This document shows, piece by piece, positions 50,586 through 59,682 of a stretch of 64,000 bases of DNA (positions are counted from its first letter, which is position 1; each line of letters starts with the position of its first letter). The stretch is from an uncultured Verrucomicrobiales bacterium (GTDB taxonomy: Bacteria > Verrucomicrobiota > Verrucomicrobiia > Verrucomicrobiales > Akkermansiaceae), in NCBI GenBank assembly GCA_937901085.1, contig CALCHQ010000032.1:87916-151915 (forward strand), given 5' to 3'. The notes under the pieces are model-generated. The model was given only the letters and a program-made list of their open reading frames with translations, ran no database searches and had not been told where the DNA came from. The position numbers were made by a program, and so were the translations under genes.

Positions 50586-51347
50586 TCAGCCAAAACGACC
50601 GGTGATGTAGTCTTCCGTCTGTTTATGAGCGGGGTTGGTGAATATTCTGGTGGTGTCGTCGACCTCCACGATACGACCTTTGTAGAAGAAGGCGGTGCGG
50701 TCAGAGATACGGGAAGCCTGCTGCATGTTATGCGTCACGATAACGATGGTATATTTCTGTTTCAGCTCCAGCACCAGCTCCTCGATGCGCAGGGTGGCCA
50801 CAGGGTCGATGGCGCTGGTTGGTTCATCCATCAGGATAACCTCCGGCTCAGCAGCCAGGGCACGGGCAATGCACAGGCGCTGCTGCTGTCCTCCAGAAAG
50901 GGCCATGCCGCTGGATTTCAGCTTATCCTTCACCTCATCCCACAGAGAAGCGCCTCTCAACGCGGCTTCCACGCGGTCATCCATCTCGCTGCGGCTGAGC
51001 TTGTAGTGCAGCTTCAACGGATACGCCACATTATCGGCAATGCTCATAGGGAATGGCGTAGGCTTCTGGAAAATCATGCCCACCCGGTGGCGCAGCTTGA
51101 GCAAATCCACATCCGGGTCCAGAATATTCTTTCCATCCAGCAGCACCTCGCCGGTAGCTTTCTGGTTGCGGTAGAGTTCAAAGATGCGGTTATAGATTCG
51201 CAGGTGAGTGGATTTGCCACAGCCGCTGGGGCCGATAACGGCCGTAATCTTATTAGCGTGGATATCGAGGCTGTTGTCAAACAAGGCCTGGTTCTTACCG
51301 TAATAGAAGTTCAGGTTACGGGTGGATATTTTAATGTTTGTTTTCAT
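50586..51347 (-). CDS. pstB: Phosphate ABC transporter ATP-binding protein
   Basis: 253 aa. Walker A GPSGCGKSTHLR, Q-loop VGMIFQKPTPFPMSI, signature ALSGGQQQRLCIARAL, Walker B VILMDEPTSAIDP and H-loop IVTHNM. It energises phosphate import by PstCA. The start MKTNIKISTRNL at 51347 overlaps the pstA end by 17 bp; a longer start at 51368 would overlap more. Confidence 0.96.
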   Translation of the reverse strand: MKTNIKISTRNLNFYYGKNQALFDNSLDIHANKITAVIGPSGCGKSTHLRIYNRIFELYRNQKATGEVLLDGKNILDPDVDLLKLRHRVGMIFQKPTPFPMSIADNVAYPLKLHYKLSRSEMDDRVEAALRGASLWDEVKDKLKSSGMALSGGQQQRLCIARALAAEPEVILMDEPTSAIDPVATLRIEELVLELKQKYTIVIVTHNMQQASRISDRTAFFYKGRIVEVDDTTRIFTNPAHKQTEDYITGRFG

Positions 51348-52182
51348 GGAAGATACAACGAGTTGCAATATTGATAATCAGGATGAAGGCCGCCATGACC
51401 AGGGCAGTCCCCCAGCCCATGGCATGCATGCTTTCAAAGGGGGAATTGGTGGTGTATTCCGTAATGAGTACAGGGGCACTGGCGGTGGGTTCTGTAAAGA
51501 AACCGCCCGGCCAGGTATCGGCAAACAGCGCAGTGAACAGCAGCGGGGCCGTTTCGCCGCTTACCCGGGCCAGAGAAAGCAGAATACCCGTGGCCAGCCC
51601 GTTGCGGGCGCTGCGGGCCACAATGCAGAGCGTAGCACGCATACGCGACATACCCAGCGCCAGAGCTGATTCCCTGAGGGTATCCGGCACCATGAGCAGC
51701 ATATCCTCTGTGGTGCGCATGATAACGGGGAACATGATGATAGCCAGAGCCACCGTGCCCGCCATGCCCGAAAAATGCCCCGTGGTCACTACCAGCATAG
51801 CATAGACGAACAGGCCTACCAGAATGGATGGCAGCCCCATGAGCACATTCGCGCAGAAGCGTAGTAAATCGGCCAGCCGGCTATTTTTGCCGAACTCAGC
51901 CAGGTAGATACCACCGGCCAGCGCCGGCGGCACCGCCAGCAGCGTGGCACCCAGAGTCATCAGCAGAGTACCGAGCAGAGCATTGCCCACACCGGCTCCG
52001 GGTTCACCATAGGGTTTTGAGGGCGCCGTCAGGAACTCCCAGCTGAGTACTGGTACTCCCTTCTGAATCACGGTATAAAGAATCCACCCCATGCCACCCA
52101 GTGCCACGCAGATGGAGCCCAGCGCCAGGATATTAAGCAGATGATTCGATAATTTACGGAAGAATACAGGTCTTGGAGTCAT
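51331..52182 (-). CDS. pstA: Phosphate ABC transporter permease PstA
   Basis: 283 aa. Six membrane segments and the permease EAA-type loop DTLRESALALGMSRMRATLCIV. An early periplasmic part contains GVPVLSWEFLTAPSKPYGEPG, typical of PstA. It pairs with PstC in the inner membrane. It overlaps pstB and follows pstC by 15 bp. Confidence 0.94.
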   Translation of the reverse strand: MTPRPVFFRKLSNHLLNILALGSICVALGGMGWILYTVIQKGVPVLSWEFLTAPSKPYGEPGAGVGNALLGTLLMTLGATLLAVPPALAGGIYLAEFGKNSRLADLLRFCANVLMGLPSILVGLFVYAMLVVTTGHFSGMAGTVALAIIMFPVIMRTTEDMLLMVPDTLRESALALGMSRMRATLCIVARSARNGLATGILLSLARVSGETAPLLFTALFADTWPGGFFTEPTASAPVLITEYTTNSPFESMHAMGWGTALVMAAFILIINIATRCIFHENKH

Positions 52183-52197
52183 ATCATGAATAGTGGT

Positions 52198-53130
52198 TTA
52201 AGCGTTCTCTCCTCTTCTGGCGCTGGTGAGAGACAGGTAGTACCGGGTGATGAGCTGAATACTGAAACTCATGAGCAGCAGCACAAGACCCAGCGCAAAG
52301 AGCGCACTCTGCTGCAGCCCTGTAGCCTCTGCAAAATTGTTGGCAAGAGTGGTGGCAATCGTTGAACCACAGGAGAACAGCCCTGCGGGGCAGTCCATCA
52401 TGTTACCTATCACAAAGAGTACCGCCATGGTTTCACCCAGGGCGCGTCCCATGCCGATAAAGATGCCACCAATAATACCACGGATGCCGTAGCGCAGCAC
52501 GATATCGCGCGTGGTTTCCAGACGGGTGCAGCCCAGCCCGTAGGCGGATTCACGGAGTACAGGCGGAGTCATGCGGAATACATCGCGCATCACCGCGCTC
52601 ATGTAAGGCAGAATCATGAGAGCCAGAATGACCCCGGCGGTCAGGAAGCCGAACCCGCTGCCGGTACCCTCCTCACCCAGCAGCCACGCCCCCCCGGGCA
52701 GGCAGGTGATACCCAGGGTATCTGCCAGAAAAGGCTGCACGTGTTCCTGCATCAGCGGAACCAGTACAAACAAGCCCCACATACCATAAATCACCGATGG
52801 GATGGCCGCCAGCAGGTCCACGCACTGGCTCAGCGGGCTTTTCAGCCACTCCGGCAACTCAGTAATCAGCAATGCTACGGCAAAGGCAAGTGGTATAGCC
52901 AGAGCTAGTGACAAGCCCGTGGTAAACAGGGTGCCCAGTATGGACGGCAGCGCGCCATAAATATCCATGGCAGGGTCCCAGTCAATACCCCACAGAAAGG
53001 AAATCCCGAAGTGCTTCCAGGCATCTGCTGAGTGAATCAGAAGCTGGGCAAAAATGCCCACCATCAACAGCAGAGACACACATGCCCCGCCTTTACAGAT
53101 TGTGTAGAAAATCGTATCTCGTTTGTGCAT
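52198..53130 (-). CDS. pstC: Phosphate ABC transporter permease PstC
   Basis: 310 aa. Six membrane segments; cytoplasmic loop PPVLRESAYGLGCTRLETTR, and the PstC-type segment LWGIDWDPAMDIYGALPSILGTLFTTG. First gene of the pst operon. Upstream, on the minus strand, TTGCAG, 17 bp, TTAACT forms a weak promoter whose -35 lies 9 bp from the 41-bp candidate Pho box. Confidence 0.94.
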   Translation of the reverse strand: MHKRDTIFYTICKGGACVSLLLMVGIFAQLLIHSADAWKHFGISFLWGIDWDPAMDIYGALPSILGTLFTTGLSLALAIPLAFAVALLITELPEWLKSPLSQCVDLLAAIPSVIYGMWGLFVLVPLMQEHVQPFLADTLGITCLPGGAWLLGEEGTGSGFGFLTAGVILALMILPYMSAVMRDVFRMTPPVLRESAYGLGCTRLETTRDIVLRYGIRGIIGGIFIGMGRALGETMAVLFVIGNMMDCPAGLFSCGSTIATTLANNFAEATGLQQSALFALGLVLLLMSFSIQLITRYYLSLTSARRGENA

Positions 53131-53151
53131 AATGTGCAGTTAACTGAAAAT

Positions 53152-53180
53152 AGTTAACCACGACTCACCATGCTCTGCAA
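53152..53180 (-). promoter_or_regulatory. pst operon promoter
   Basis: Minus strand: -35 TTGCAG (53175-53180), 17-bp spacer, -10 TTAACT (53152-53157, weak). The 41-bp motif begins at 53190, 9 bp upstream of the -35. Confidence 0.55.
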
Positions 53181-53189
53181 TGATGCTTC

Positions 53190-53230
53190 TGTGAAATGAA
53201 AGTCACACTCAATGTGACAAAATATTCACA
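53190..53230. promoter_or_regulatory. Candidate Pho box, site 2 (upstream of pstCAB-phoU)
   Basis: TGTGAAAT, 2 bp, AAGTCACA, 5 bp, TGTGACAA, 3 bp, ATTCACA: same order, orientation and spacing as site 1 at 47330-47370. Confidence 0.7.
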
Positions 53231-53293
53231 GATCCGCCATTTCCTTTCCTCATGCTAACAATTTAAATTTGTAACAATCTCTGACAGCGTATC

Positions 53294-53322
53294 TTGAAGT
53301 GTACTTTAGCAGGTGGTAGAAT
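53294..53322 (+). promoter_or_regulatory. thiC promoter (leaderless type)
   Basis: -35 TTGAAG (53294-53299), 17-bp spacer, -10 TAGAAT (53317-53322), 6 bp to the ATG at 53329. No room for a riboswitch between promoter and gene. Confidence 0.65.
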
Positions 53323-53328
53323 GCAGTT

Positions 53329-55176
53329 ATGACAGCCGATGAACTCAAATACCCTGGTTCCCGTCGCATTTACGTACCTGGCGCCTTGTTCCCGGATATC
53401 AGAGTAGCCATGCGGGAGGTGACCATGTCGGATTCCGTTTTTCCCGATGGCACCACAGAATCCAACGAACCTGTGAGAATCTACGACTGTTCCGGTGCCT
53501 GGGGCGATGAGCAATTTCACGGACAGGCGGAGCAGGGGCTTCCCCGCCTGCGCGAAGAGTGGATTCTTTCCCGCGGCGATGTCAGCAGAGAGGCCGACGG
53601 CACGCTGGTGGCTGCGAATCTGCAACAAGCGCCCACCCAGCGCGCATACGCCCGCCGGGGCATCATCACGCCGGAAATGGAATATGTGGCCATTCGTGAG
53701 AACCTGGGCCGCGAATCAGCCTTCAAGGCCATTTACGACAAGTTCCCCAACGCAAAATCACGCCCGGAACCGGCTCAGATCCTGCTGGATGAATTAGGCA
53801 CGGGCATGCCCCGCCCCAGCGAGCTGGAAGCCATACCCGGTTTTTCTCCGGCGAGTCTCGAGCGCCGCTCCCAGCTGTACTACCAGCATCCCGCAGAACA
53901 ACGCGGGGGCAATATGCCCGCTTTCTTCACGCCCGAATTCGTGCGCGACGAAATTGCCGCCGGGCGTGCGCTCATTCCGGCCAACATCAACCACCCGGAA
54001 GCCGAGCCCATGATTATCGGGCGCAACTTCCTCTGCAAAATCAACGCCAATATCGGCAACTCTGCCATCACTTCCGGCATTGAGGAAGAGGTGGAAAAAC
54101 TCCGCTGGGCCATCCATTGGGGTGCCGATACTGTCATGGACCTGTCCACCGGTAAGGACATCCACAAGACGCGCGAATGGATCCTGCGCAACAGCCCGGT
54201 TCCCATCGGCACCGTGCCCATGTACCAGAGCCTCGAGAAATGCAGCGGGCAGGTGGCGCATCTCAGCTGGCCCCTATTCCGCGATACGCTCATCGAACAG
54301 GCCCGCCAGGGTGTGGACTATGTAACGGTACACGCTGCCCTGCTGGAGCGCTTTGTGTACCACACCGCCAACCGCGCCACAGGCATTGTTTCCCGCGGTG
54401 GCTCCATCATTGCCAAGTGGATGATGATTCACAAGCAGGAAAACTTCCTCTACACCCATTGGGATGAAATCTGCGATATTCTCGCCAGCTATGATGTCGC
54501 CATCTCCATCGGCGATGGTCTGCGCCCCGGCAGCATTGCCGATGCCAATGACTTTGCCCAGCTGGCCGAGCTGGAAGTACAGGGCGAGCTGACCCGCCGC
54601 GCCTGGGACAAGGGGGTGCAGGTCATGAACGAGGGGCCGGGGCATGTGCCGCTGCACCTTGTGCCGGAAAACATGAGGAAACAGCTGGAGTGGTGCTACG
54701 AAGCCCCCTTCTATACCCTGGGGCCTCTGGCTACCGACATTGCCCCCGGTTACGACCACATCACCGGTGCCCTGGGGGGTGCCATCATTGCCCAGAGAGG
54801 CTGCGCCATGCTCTGCTATGTGACCCGCAAGGAACACCTGGGGCTGCCGGATAAGGAAGATGTGCGTGAGGGTGTGGTGACTTACAAGCTTGCCGCCCAC
54901 GCGGCAGACCTTGCCAAGGGGCATCCGGGCGCCCAGCTGCGCGACAATGCACTGGCAAAAGCCCGCTTTGAGTTCCGCTGGGAAGACCAGTTCAATCTTT
55001 CCCTCGACCCGCACAAGGCACGCTCCTACCACGACCTGACCCTGCCCCACGCCAACGCCAAGAAGGCCCACTTCTGCTCCATGTGCGGCCCGGATTTCTG
55101 CGCCATGAAACTGACCCAGGAACTCCGCAACAGCAAGGCTGCGGTTCAGGACGGGACTACTCCATCTGACCGATGA
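53329..55176 (+). CDS. thiC: Phosphomethylpyrimidine synthase ThiC
   Basis: 615 aa, full bacterial length with the N-terminal domain. Radical-SAM-like C-terminal cluster motif is CSMCGPDFC within HFCSMCGPDFCAMKL. Core segments include GRNFLCKINANIGNS and ISIGDGLRPGSIADAND. It converts AIR to HMP-phosphate for thiamine synthesis. The leaderless-type promoter excludes a TPP riboswitch in the mRNA as read here. Its 3' end overlaps the convergent thiE by 20 bp. Nearby thi4 supplies the thiazole half. Confidence 0.97.
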   Translation: MTADELKYPGSRRIYVPGALFPDIRVAMREVTMSDSVFPDGTTESNEPVRIYDCSGAWGDEQFHGQAEQGLPRLREEWILSRGDVSREADGTLVAANLQQAPTQRAYARRGIITPEMEYVAIRENLGRESAFKAIYDKFPNAKSRPEPAQILLDELGTGMPRPSELEAIPGFSPASLERRSQLYYQHPAEQRGGNMPAFFTPEFVRDEIAAGRALIPANINHPEAEPMIIGRNFLCKINANIGNSAITSGIEEEVEKLRWAIHWGADTVMDLSTGKDIHKTREWILRNSPVPIGTVPMYQSLEKCSGQVAHLSWPLFRDTLIEQARQGVDYVTVHAALLERFVYHTANRATGIVSRGGSIIAKWMMIHKQENFLYTHWDEICDILASYDVAISIGDGLRPGSIADANDFAQLAELEVQGELTRRAWDKGVQVMNEGPGHVPLHLVPENMRKQLEWCYEAPFYTLGPLATDIAPGYDHITGALGGAIIAQRGCAMLCYVTRKEHLGLPDKEDVREGVVTYKLAAHAADLAKGHPGAQLRDNALAKARFEFRWEDQFNLSLDPHKARSYHDLTLPHANAKKAHFCSMCGPDFCAMKLTQELRNSKAAVQDGTTPSDR

Positions 55177-55786
55177 CGGCGGCTGCCGCCTGGGCGATGT
55201 CTGCCTGTTGCAGCAGCCATGAGACGATGACTACCCGCCGGGCTCCGGCACTCAGGACTTCCGGCAGGGTGGTTGCGTTGATACCGCCGATGCAGAACAG
55301 GGGCATATCGCCTGCCGTTTCCTGTGCGGCGGCAATATCGGCCAGCCCGATGGAAGGGCGCCCCGGCTTGGTTCCAGTCGGATACAGCGGGCCGAATCCG
55401 ATGTAGTCTGCCCCTTCCTGTTTTGCCTGCTGTACTTGTTCCAGGCTGTGCGTGGAGCGACCGACCAGCACCCCGGTACCGACAATTTTCCGCACATCAG
55501 CCAGGCTTCCGCCATCCTGCCCTACATGCACAGCATCGGCGCCGATTTCAGCCGCCATTCCGGGGTAATCATTCAGCACAAAGACAGCTCCCCGGTCGCG
55601 ACAGATGGACTGCATAGCCACAGCCCAGGTTCTCACCTGCGCCAGGTCCACGCCTTTAGCCCGGAGCTGGATGATTCTCACACCGCCGTCAATAAGGGCA
55701 TGTGTGCGTGCCTCCACCTGGTCAGGCTTCGTGTAGCCCATGTCTACAATCCCATAAAGGCGGCAGTTTGCGAGAAGATTCTTCAT
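55157..55786 (-). CDS. thiE: Thiamine-phosphate synthase ThiE
   Basis: 209 aa TIM barrel with IIQLRAKG, VLNDYPGMAAEIGADAVHVG, VGRSTHSLEQ and DYIGFGPLYPTGTK, all ThiE signatures. It joins HMP-PP and thiazole phosphate. The start MKNLLANCRLYGIVD at 55786 fits the family; a longer frame adds a non-family N-terminus. A weak promoter, TTGTAG, 17 bp, CAGAGT, lies 6 bp upstream (low confidence). It is divergent from thi4 and overlaps the 3' end of thiC on the opposite strand by 20 bp. Confidence 0.92.
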   Translation of the reverse strand: MKNLLANCRLYGIVDMGYTKPDQVEARTHALIDGGVRIIQLRAKGVDLAQVRTWAVAMQSICRDRGAVFVLNDYPGMAAEIGADAVHVGQDGGSLADVRKIVGTGVLVGRSTHSLEQVQQAKQEGADYIGFGPLYPTGTKPGRPSIGLADIAAAQETAGDMPLFCIGGINATTLPEVLSAGARRVVIVSWLLQQADIAQAAAAVIGQME

Positions 55787-55862
55787 ATCAGAACTCTGCC
55801 ACAAAGGATTCAGCGCTACAAGAAAAAAGCACACGCTTCCGCTGGTATGTCATGAATATGGC

Positions 55863-55891
55863 TTGCGGAAAGCGGATTGGATAATTATGCT
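55863..55891 (+). promoter_or_regulatory. thi4 promoter (leaderless type)
   Basis: -35 TTGCGG (55863-55868), 17-bp spacer, -10 TATGCT (55886-55891), 9 bp to the ATG at 55901. Confidence 0.52.
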
Positions 55892-55900
55892 GTGGGCATC

Positions 55901-56674
55901 ATGGAAACGTTGGTATCAAGCGGTATTATTGAGTCGTATTTCAATAAGTTACAGAGCAACCTTGTCCTTGACGCAGCCATTGTGGGCGGTGGCCCTTCCG
56001 GCATTGTTGCTGCGTACTACCTGGCCAAGGCTGGCCATAAGGTAGCCTTGTTCGACCGCAAGCTTTCCCCCGGCGGCGGAATGTGGGGCGGCGCCATGAT
56101 GTTCAATGATATCGTGGTTCAGGAGGAGGCCATGCCCATCGTCCGAGAACTGGAACTCACCTTCAAGCCGTATAAGGAAGGCACCTACATCATCGACTCC
56201 GTGCATGCAACCGCCGGCCTGCTTTACAAGGCCACCCAGGCAGGCGCCACCATTTTCAACTGCTATTCGGTGGAAGACGTGGTTTACAAGCAGGGCCGGG
56301 TGGGCGGTGTGGTGGTCAACTGGACTCCCGTGCTGCGTGAAGGTCTCCATGTAGACCCGCTGACCATTATCTCCAGGACGGTACTCGATGGCACCGGCCA
56401 CGACTGCGAGATTGCCAAAACGGTGGCCCGCAAGAACGGTGTGAAGCTCAACACGCCCACGGGCGGCGTGGTCGGCGAAATGAGCATGGACGCCGCAGAG
56501 GGTGAACGCTCCACCATCGACAACACCAAGGAAATCTACCCCGGCCTCTTTGTCTCCGGCATGGCGGCCAATGGCGTGAGCGGCAGTTTCCGCATGGGGC
56601 CGATTTTCGGCGGCATGCTTATGAGCGGCAGGAAGGCCGCCGAACTGATGGGGGCAGCCATTTCTGCCAGCTGA
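55901..56674 (+). CDS. thi4: Thi4-type thiazole synthase (sulfide-dependent type)
   Basis: 257 aa. FAD/NAD-binding motif VGGGPSGIVAAYYLAKAG at the N-terminus, then LSPGGGMWGGAMMFN and C-terminal GPIFGGMLMSGRKAA. It builds the thiamine thiazole from NAD and glycine. At the sulfur-donor position, where yeast Thi4 has a suicidal Cys, this protein has His150 (GLHVDPLTI), as in archaeal enzymes that use free sulfide catalytically. That implies an iron- and sulfide-dependent anaerobic reaction. The ATG at 55901 is preferred over TTG 55877 because the promoter ends 9 bp before it. It replaces the ThiG/ThiS/ThiH route. Confidence 0.92.
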   Translation: METLVSSGIIESYFNKLQSNLVLDAAIVGGGPSGIVAAYYLAKAGHKVALFDRKLSPGGGMWGGAMMFNDIVVQEEAMPIVRELELTFKPYKEGTYIIDSVHATAGLLYKATQAGATIFNCYSVEDVVYKQGRVGGVVVNWTPVLREGLHVDPLTIISRTVLDGTGHDCEIAKTVARKNGVKLNTPTGGVVGEMSMDAAEGERSTIDNTKEIYPGLFVSGMAANGVSGSFRMGPIFGGMLMSGRKAAELMGAAISAS

Positions 56675-56696
56675 TATTCCGGCCACACGGCAGATT

Positions 56697-58211
56697 TCAC
56701 CCCGCCAGCGGGAAGAGGAGGGAGACGATGAAGATATCGGCTGCCAGGATGATGATATCCATGGGCAGCCCCACCTTCAGGAAATCCGCAAAATGGTAGC
56801 CGCCCGGCCCGTAGATGAGCATGTGGCGCGGCGAGCCGATGGGCGTGGCAAAGCAGCATGAAACCGCTATCATGAGCGCCACGCAGAAACTGAGCGGATT
56901 TGCCCCCACCGCCAGCGCGCTGCGGTAGGCTATAGGGAAGAAAATGGCTGCCGCCGCTGCATTGCCGATGAATTCGGTGATGAACAAGGCCACCGCACAC
57001 ACCGCCACCAGCATGACCAGCGGTTCCGTGCCACAAAGCCCCAGCAGCAGTCCCGCCACATCTGCCGCCACGCCGGTCTTATCCATAGCCGTGCCCAGGC
57101 AGATGGAACCGGCAAAAACCATGAGTACATTCCAGTTGATGCTTTCGTGAGCCTGCCTTACACTACAGCAGCGGCACAGCAGCGAAGCCGCCGCAGCCAG
57201 AAACGCGGCCTGCAGTAACGTGAGCAGTCCCAGCGTGGTGAGGGTCATCATTCCCAGCATGATGATGCCGGAAGCCACCGTGCGCCAACCCAGGGAGGGC
57301 TTTTTGCGTTTCGTTACATAGTGTACATCCGGCCCCAGGTCAGGCGTAGTGCTGGTATCACTCTCCAGCAGCAAGGTATCGCCCACGCGCAACTGCACAC
57401 GCCCCGGTTCAGCCAGCAGGCGTTCTCCCCGGCGCACCACCCCGCGCAACCGGATACCCAGCTGAGCTTCCAGCCCGGTGTCTGCCAGGCGCTTGCCAAT
57501 GAGCCTGCTGCCGAAGCTGACATAGGCTTTATGACGGTAACGCATACCGTCCCCAGCCCCCGGCAGGCTGGCTGCCGGCTGGCGCTCCGGCAGCCAGCGC
57601 TGCAGCAGCTGCATGCTCACCACCCCCACCAGCAGGCAGAACAAGCCCGCCAGCGTGGGCGTGAAAATATGCAGGGTAACGCCTGTTTCCTGAGTATACA
57701 GACCAGAAATGATGAGGTTGGGTGCGCTGCCAATAAGCGTGCAGACACCGCCCAGACCGGCCGCATAACTGAGCGGAATCAGCAGGCGGCTGGGAGCAAC
57801 CCGCAGGCGGCGCGACCACAACTTCACCACATGGATGAACATGGTAGTCACGGTTGTATTCCCCAGCACAGAGGCCAGCCCGGCCACCGGCAGCATGAGC
57901 CGCACCAGCGCCTGGCGATACTTTTCCGGCCGCCCCAGCAGGTGCTTTTCCACCCAGTGCAGCACCCCGGTATGCACCATACCCGCTACCACCACAAACA
58001 ACAAGGCCACCACCACCACTGAACTGGAGCTGAACCCGGCCAGCGCCTCGCGGGCATCCAGCGTGCCCGTAACCAGCAGCACCGCCATACCACCCAGGAA
58101 CACCAGCTCTGCCTGCAGGCGAGTAAGCAACAGCAGCCCGAAAATGCCCACCGCCGTCAGCAGCGTCACCCACTCATGAAAATCCAGCCCTGCCCATACC
58201 AGCTCACTCAT
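56697..58211 (-). CDS. SLC13-type permease with internal RCK_C (TrkA-C) domain
   Basis: 504 aa. Membrane half-repeats carry GNTTVTTMFIHVVKLW and EFIGNAAAAAIFFPIAY, the family discontinuous-helix motifs. Between them is a soluble TrkA-C/RCK_C-like domain (LGIRLRGVVRRGERLLAEPG, VQLRVGDTLLLESD). Such proteins are annotated as sulfate, citrate or di-/tricarboxylate permeases; the substrate is not determinable. The start MSELVWAGLDFHEW at 58211 lies about 19 bp after a promoter TTGACT, 17 bp, TATAAT. It is convergent with thi4 and divergent from fabF. Confidence 0.85.
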   Translation of the reverse strand: MSELVWAGLDFHEWVTLLTAVGIFGLLLLTRLQAELVFLGGMAVLLVTGTLDAREALAGFSSSSVVVVALLFVVVAGMVHTGVLHWVEKHLLGRPEKYRQALVRLMLPVAGLASVLGNTTVTTMFIHVVKLWSRRLRVAPSRLLIPLSYAAGLGGVCTLIGSAPNLIISGLYTQETGVTLHIFTPTLAGLFCLLVGVVSMQLLQRWLPERQPAASLPGAGDGMRYRHKAYVSFGSRLIGKRLADTGLEAQLGIRLRGVVRRGERLLAEPGRVQLRVGDTLLLESDTSTTPDLGPDVHYVTKRKKPSLGWRTVASGIIMLGMMTLTTLGLLTLLQAAFLAAAASLLCRCCSVRQAHESINWNVLMVFAGSICLGTAMDKTGVAADVAGLLLGLCGTEPLVMLVAVCAVALFITEFIGNAAAAAIFFPIAYRSALAVGANPLSFCVALMIAVSCCFATPIGSPRHMLIYGPGGYHFADFLKVGLPMDIIILAADIFIVSLLFPLAG

Positions 58212-58230
58212 AACCTGTATGCTATCCTGT

Positions 58231-58259
58231 ATTATATAAATCTCCTGCAACGAAGTCAA
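58231..58259 (-). promoter_or_regulatory. Promoter of the SLC13/RCK_C gene
   Basis: Minus strand: -35 TTGACT, 17-bp spacer, consensus -10 TATAAT at about 58231-58236, about 19 bp to the ATG at 58211. Confidence 0.65.
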
Positions 58260-58350
58260 CATCATTGCGTCCGCAGTAAAATTCCCTGATGCTGCTAATC
58301 TTTTATGCTTGACTTAACTCAACCTATACGGTAACGTGTACTCAAGCATT

Positions 58351-59604
58351 ATGACAAACCGTCGCATAGTTATTACAGGTATGGGCGCCCTCTCTCCCCT
58401 CGGCAACAGCGTCGCGGAGACCTGGGACGGCATGAAGAACGGTCGCTCCGGCATCGGCAAGATTGAAAGCATCGATGACAGCGCGCTGAATGTCCACATT
58501 GCCGGTGAGGTGCGCGGCTACGATCCCGCTCCCTATTTCAAGAAAGACCCGAAATCCGTGCGCCGCTGCGACCGCTTCGAGCAGCTGACCATGGGTGCCG
58601 TGGCTGAGGCTCTGGAAAATGCAGGTCTCGACCCGGAAAGCGTGGACAAGACCCGCGTGGGTGTGATGATTGGCTCCGGCATCGGTGGCCTCGGCATCCA
58701 CGGCGATGGCTGCGCCGCCCTCATCCAGTCCGGCCCGCGCCGCGTCAGCCCCTTCTGCATTCCGTACATGATTACCAACATGGCCTCCGGCATGGTGAGT
58801 ATCGAATACGGCTTCGGCGGCCCGAACATGAGCATTTCCACCGCCTGCGCCACCGCCAACCACTGCATCGGCGAAGCCTGGCGCATCATGAAGTTCGGCG
58901 ACGCCGACGTCATGATCTGCGGTGGTGCCGAAGCAGCCGTGCTACCCGTGGGTATCGCCGGTTTCGCCAACATGAAGGCCCTTTCCACCCGCAATGACGA
59001 CCCCACCACCGCCTCCCGCCCCTACGATGTGGATCGCGACGGCTTCGTCATGGCCGAAGGTGCCGGCATCATCATCCTCGAAACGCTGGAACACGCCCAG
59101 GCCCGTGGTGCTAAGATTCTGGCAGAACTCGTCGGCTATGGTCTGAGCGCCGATGCCTACCACCTGACCTCCCCGATGCCTGATGGCGAGGGCGCTGCCC
59201 GCTGCATGGATATGGCCATGAAGCACGCCGGCCTCAAGCCCACCGACATCCAGTACATCAACACCCACGGCACCTCCACCCCCCTGGGCGACATCTGCGA
59301 AACCAAGGCCATCAAGGCCTCTTTCGGTGATTACGCCAAGAACGGCCTCGTGGTCAGCTCCACCAAGTCCATGACGGGTCACCTCCTGGGTGCTGCCGGT
59401 GCCATCGAACTGCTGGCCTGCGTCATGGCTATTCAGGACAACTTCGTACCGCCCACCATCAACGTATTCAACCAGGACCCCGAATGCGACCTGGATGTAT
59501 GCCCGAACGTGGGCCGCAGCATGACCGTGGACGTTGCCCTGAGCAACTCCTTCGGCTTCGGCGGCCACAACGCTTCTCTCATCGTGAAGCGCTTCGTGGA
59601 CTAA
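58351..59604 (+). CDS. fabF: 3-oxoacyl-[acyl-carrier-protein] synthase II
   Basis: 417 aa. Catalytic Cys in ISTACATANHCIG, first His in YINTHGTSTPLGD, second His in STKSMTGHLLGAAGA; C-terminal SFGFGGHNASLIVKRF. It elongates fatty acids by condensing malonyl-ACP with acyl-ACP. The start MTNRRIVITGMGALSPLG at 58351 matches the family; an in-frame GTG at 58336 would add five residues. A -35-like TTGACT lies upstream at about 58310, but its -10 is weak. A membrane protein and recR follow. Confidence 0.96.
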   Translation: MTNRRIVITGMGALSPLGNSVAETWDGMKNGRSGIGKIESIDDSALNVHIAGEVRGYDPAPYFKKDPKSVRRCDRFEQLTMGAVAEALENAGLDPESVDKTRVGVMIGSGIGGLGIHGDGCAALIQSGPRRVSPFCIPYMITNMASGMVSIEYGFGGPNMSISTACATANHCIGEAWRIMKFGDADVMICGGAEAAVLPVGIAGFANMKALSTRNDDPTTASRPYDVDRDGFVMAEGAGIIILETLEHAQARGAKILAELVGYGLSADAYHLTSPMPDGEGAARCMDMAMKHAGLKPTDIQYINTHGTSTPLGDICETKAIKASFGDYAKNGLVVSSTKSMTGHLLGAAGAIELLACVMAIQDNFVPPTINVFNQDPECDLDVCPNVGRSMTVDVALSNSFGFGGHNASLIVKRFVD

Positions 59605-59682
59605 TGCTCAAGTCATAATACAACATGACACGGCGGCTGTGGGCATCCACCGCCGCCGTGTCTGTACCCCGCCCCGAACCGC

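Noticed and set aside
53131..53328. TPP riboswitch upstream of thiC
   Set aside because: The conserved CUGAGA and ACCUGA-type segments are not seen, and the promoter ends 6 bp from the ATG, leaving no leader.
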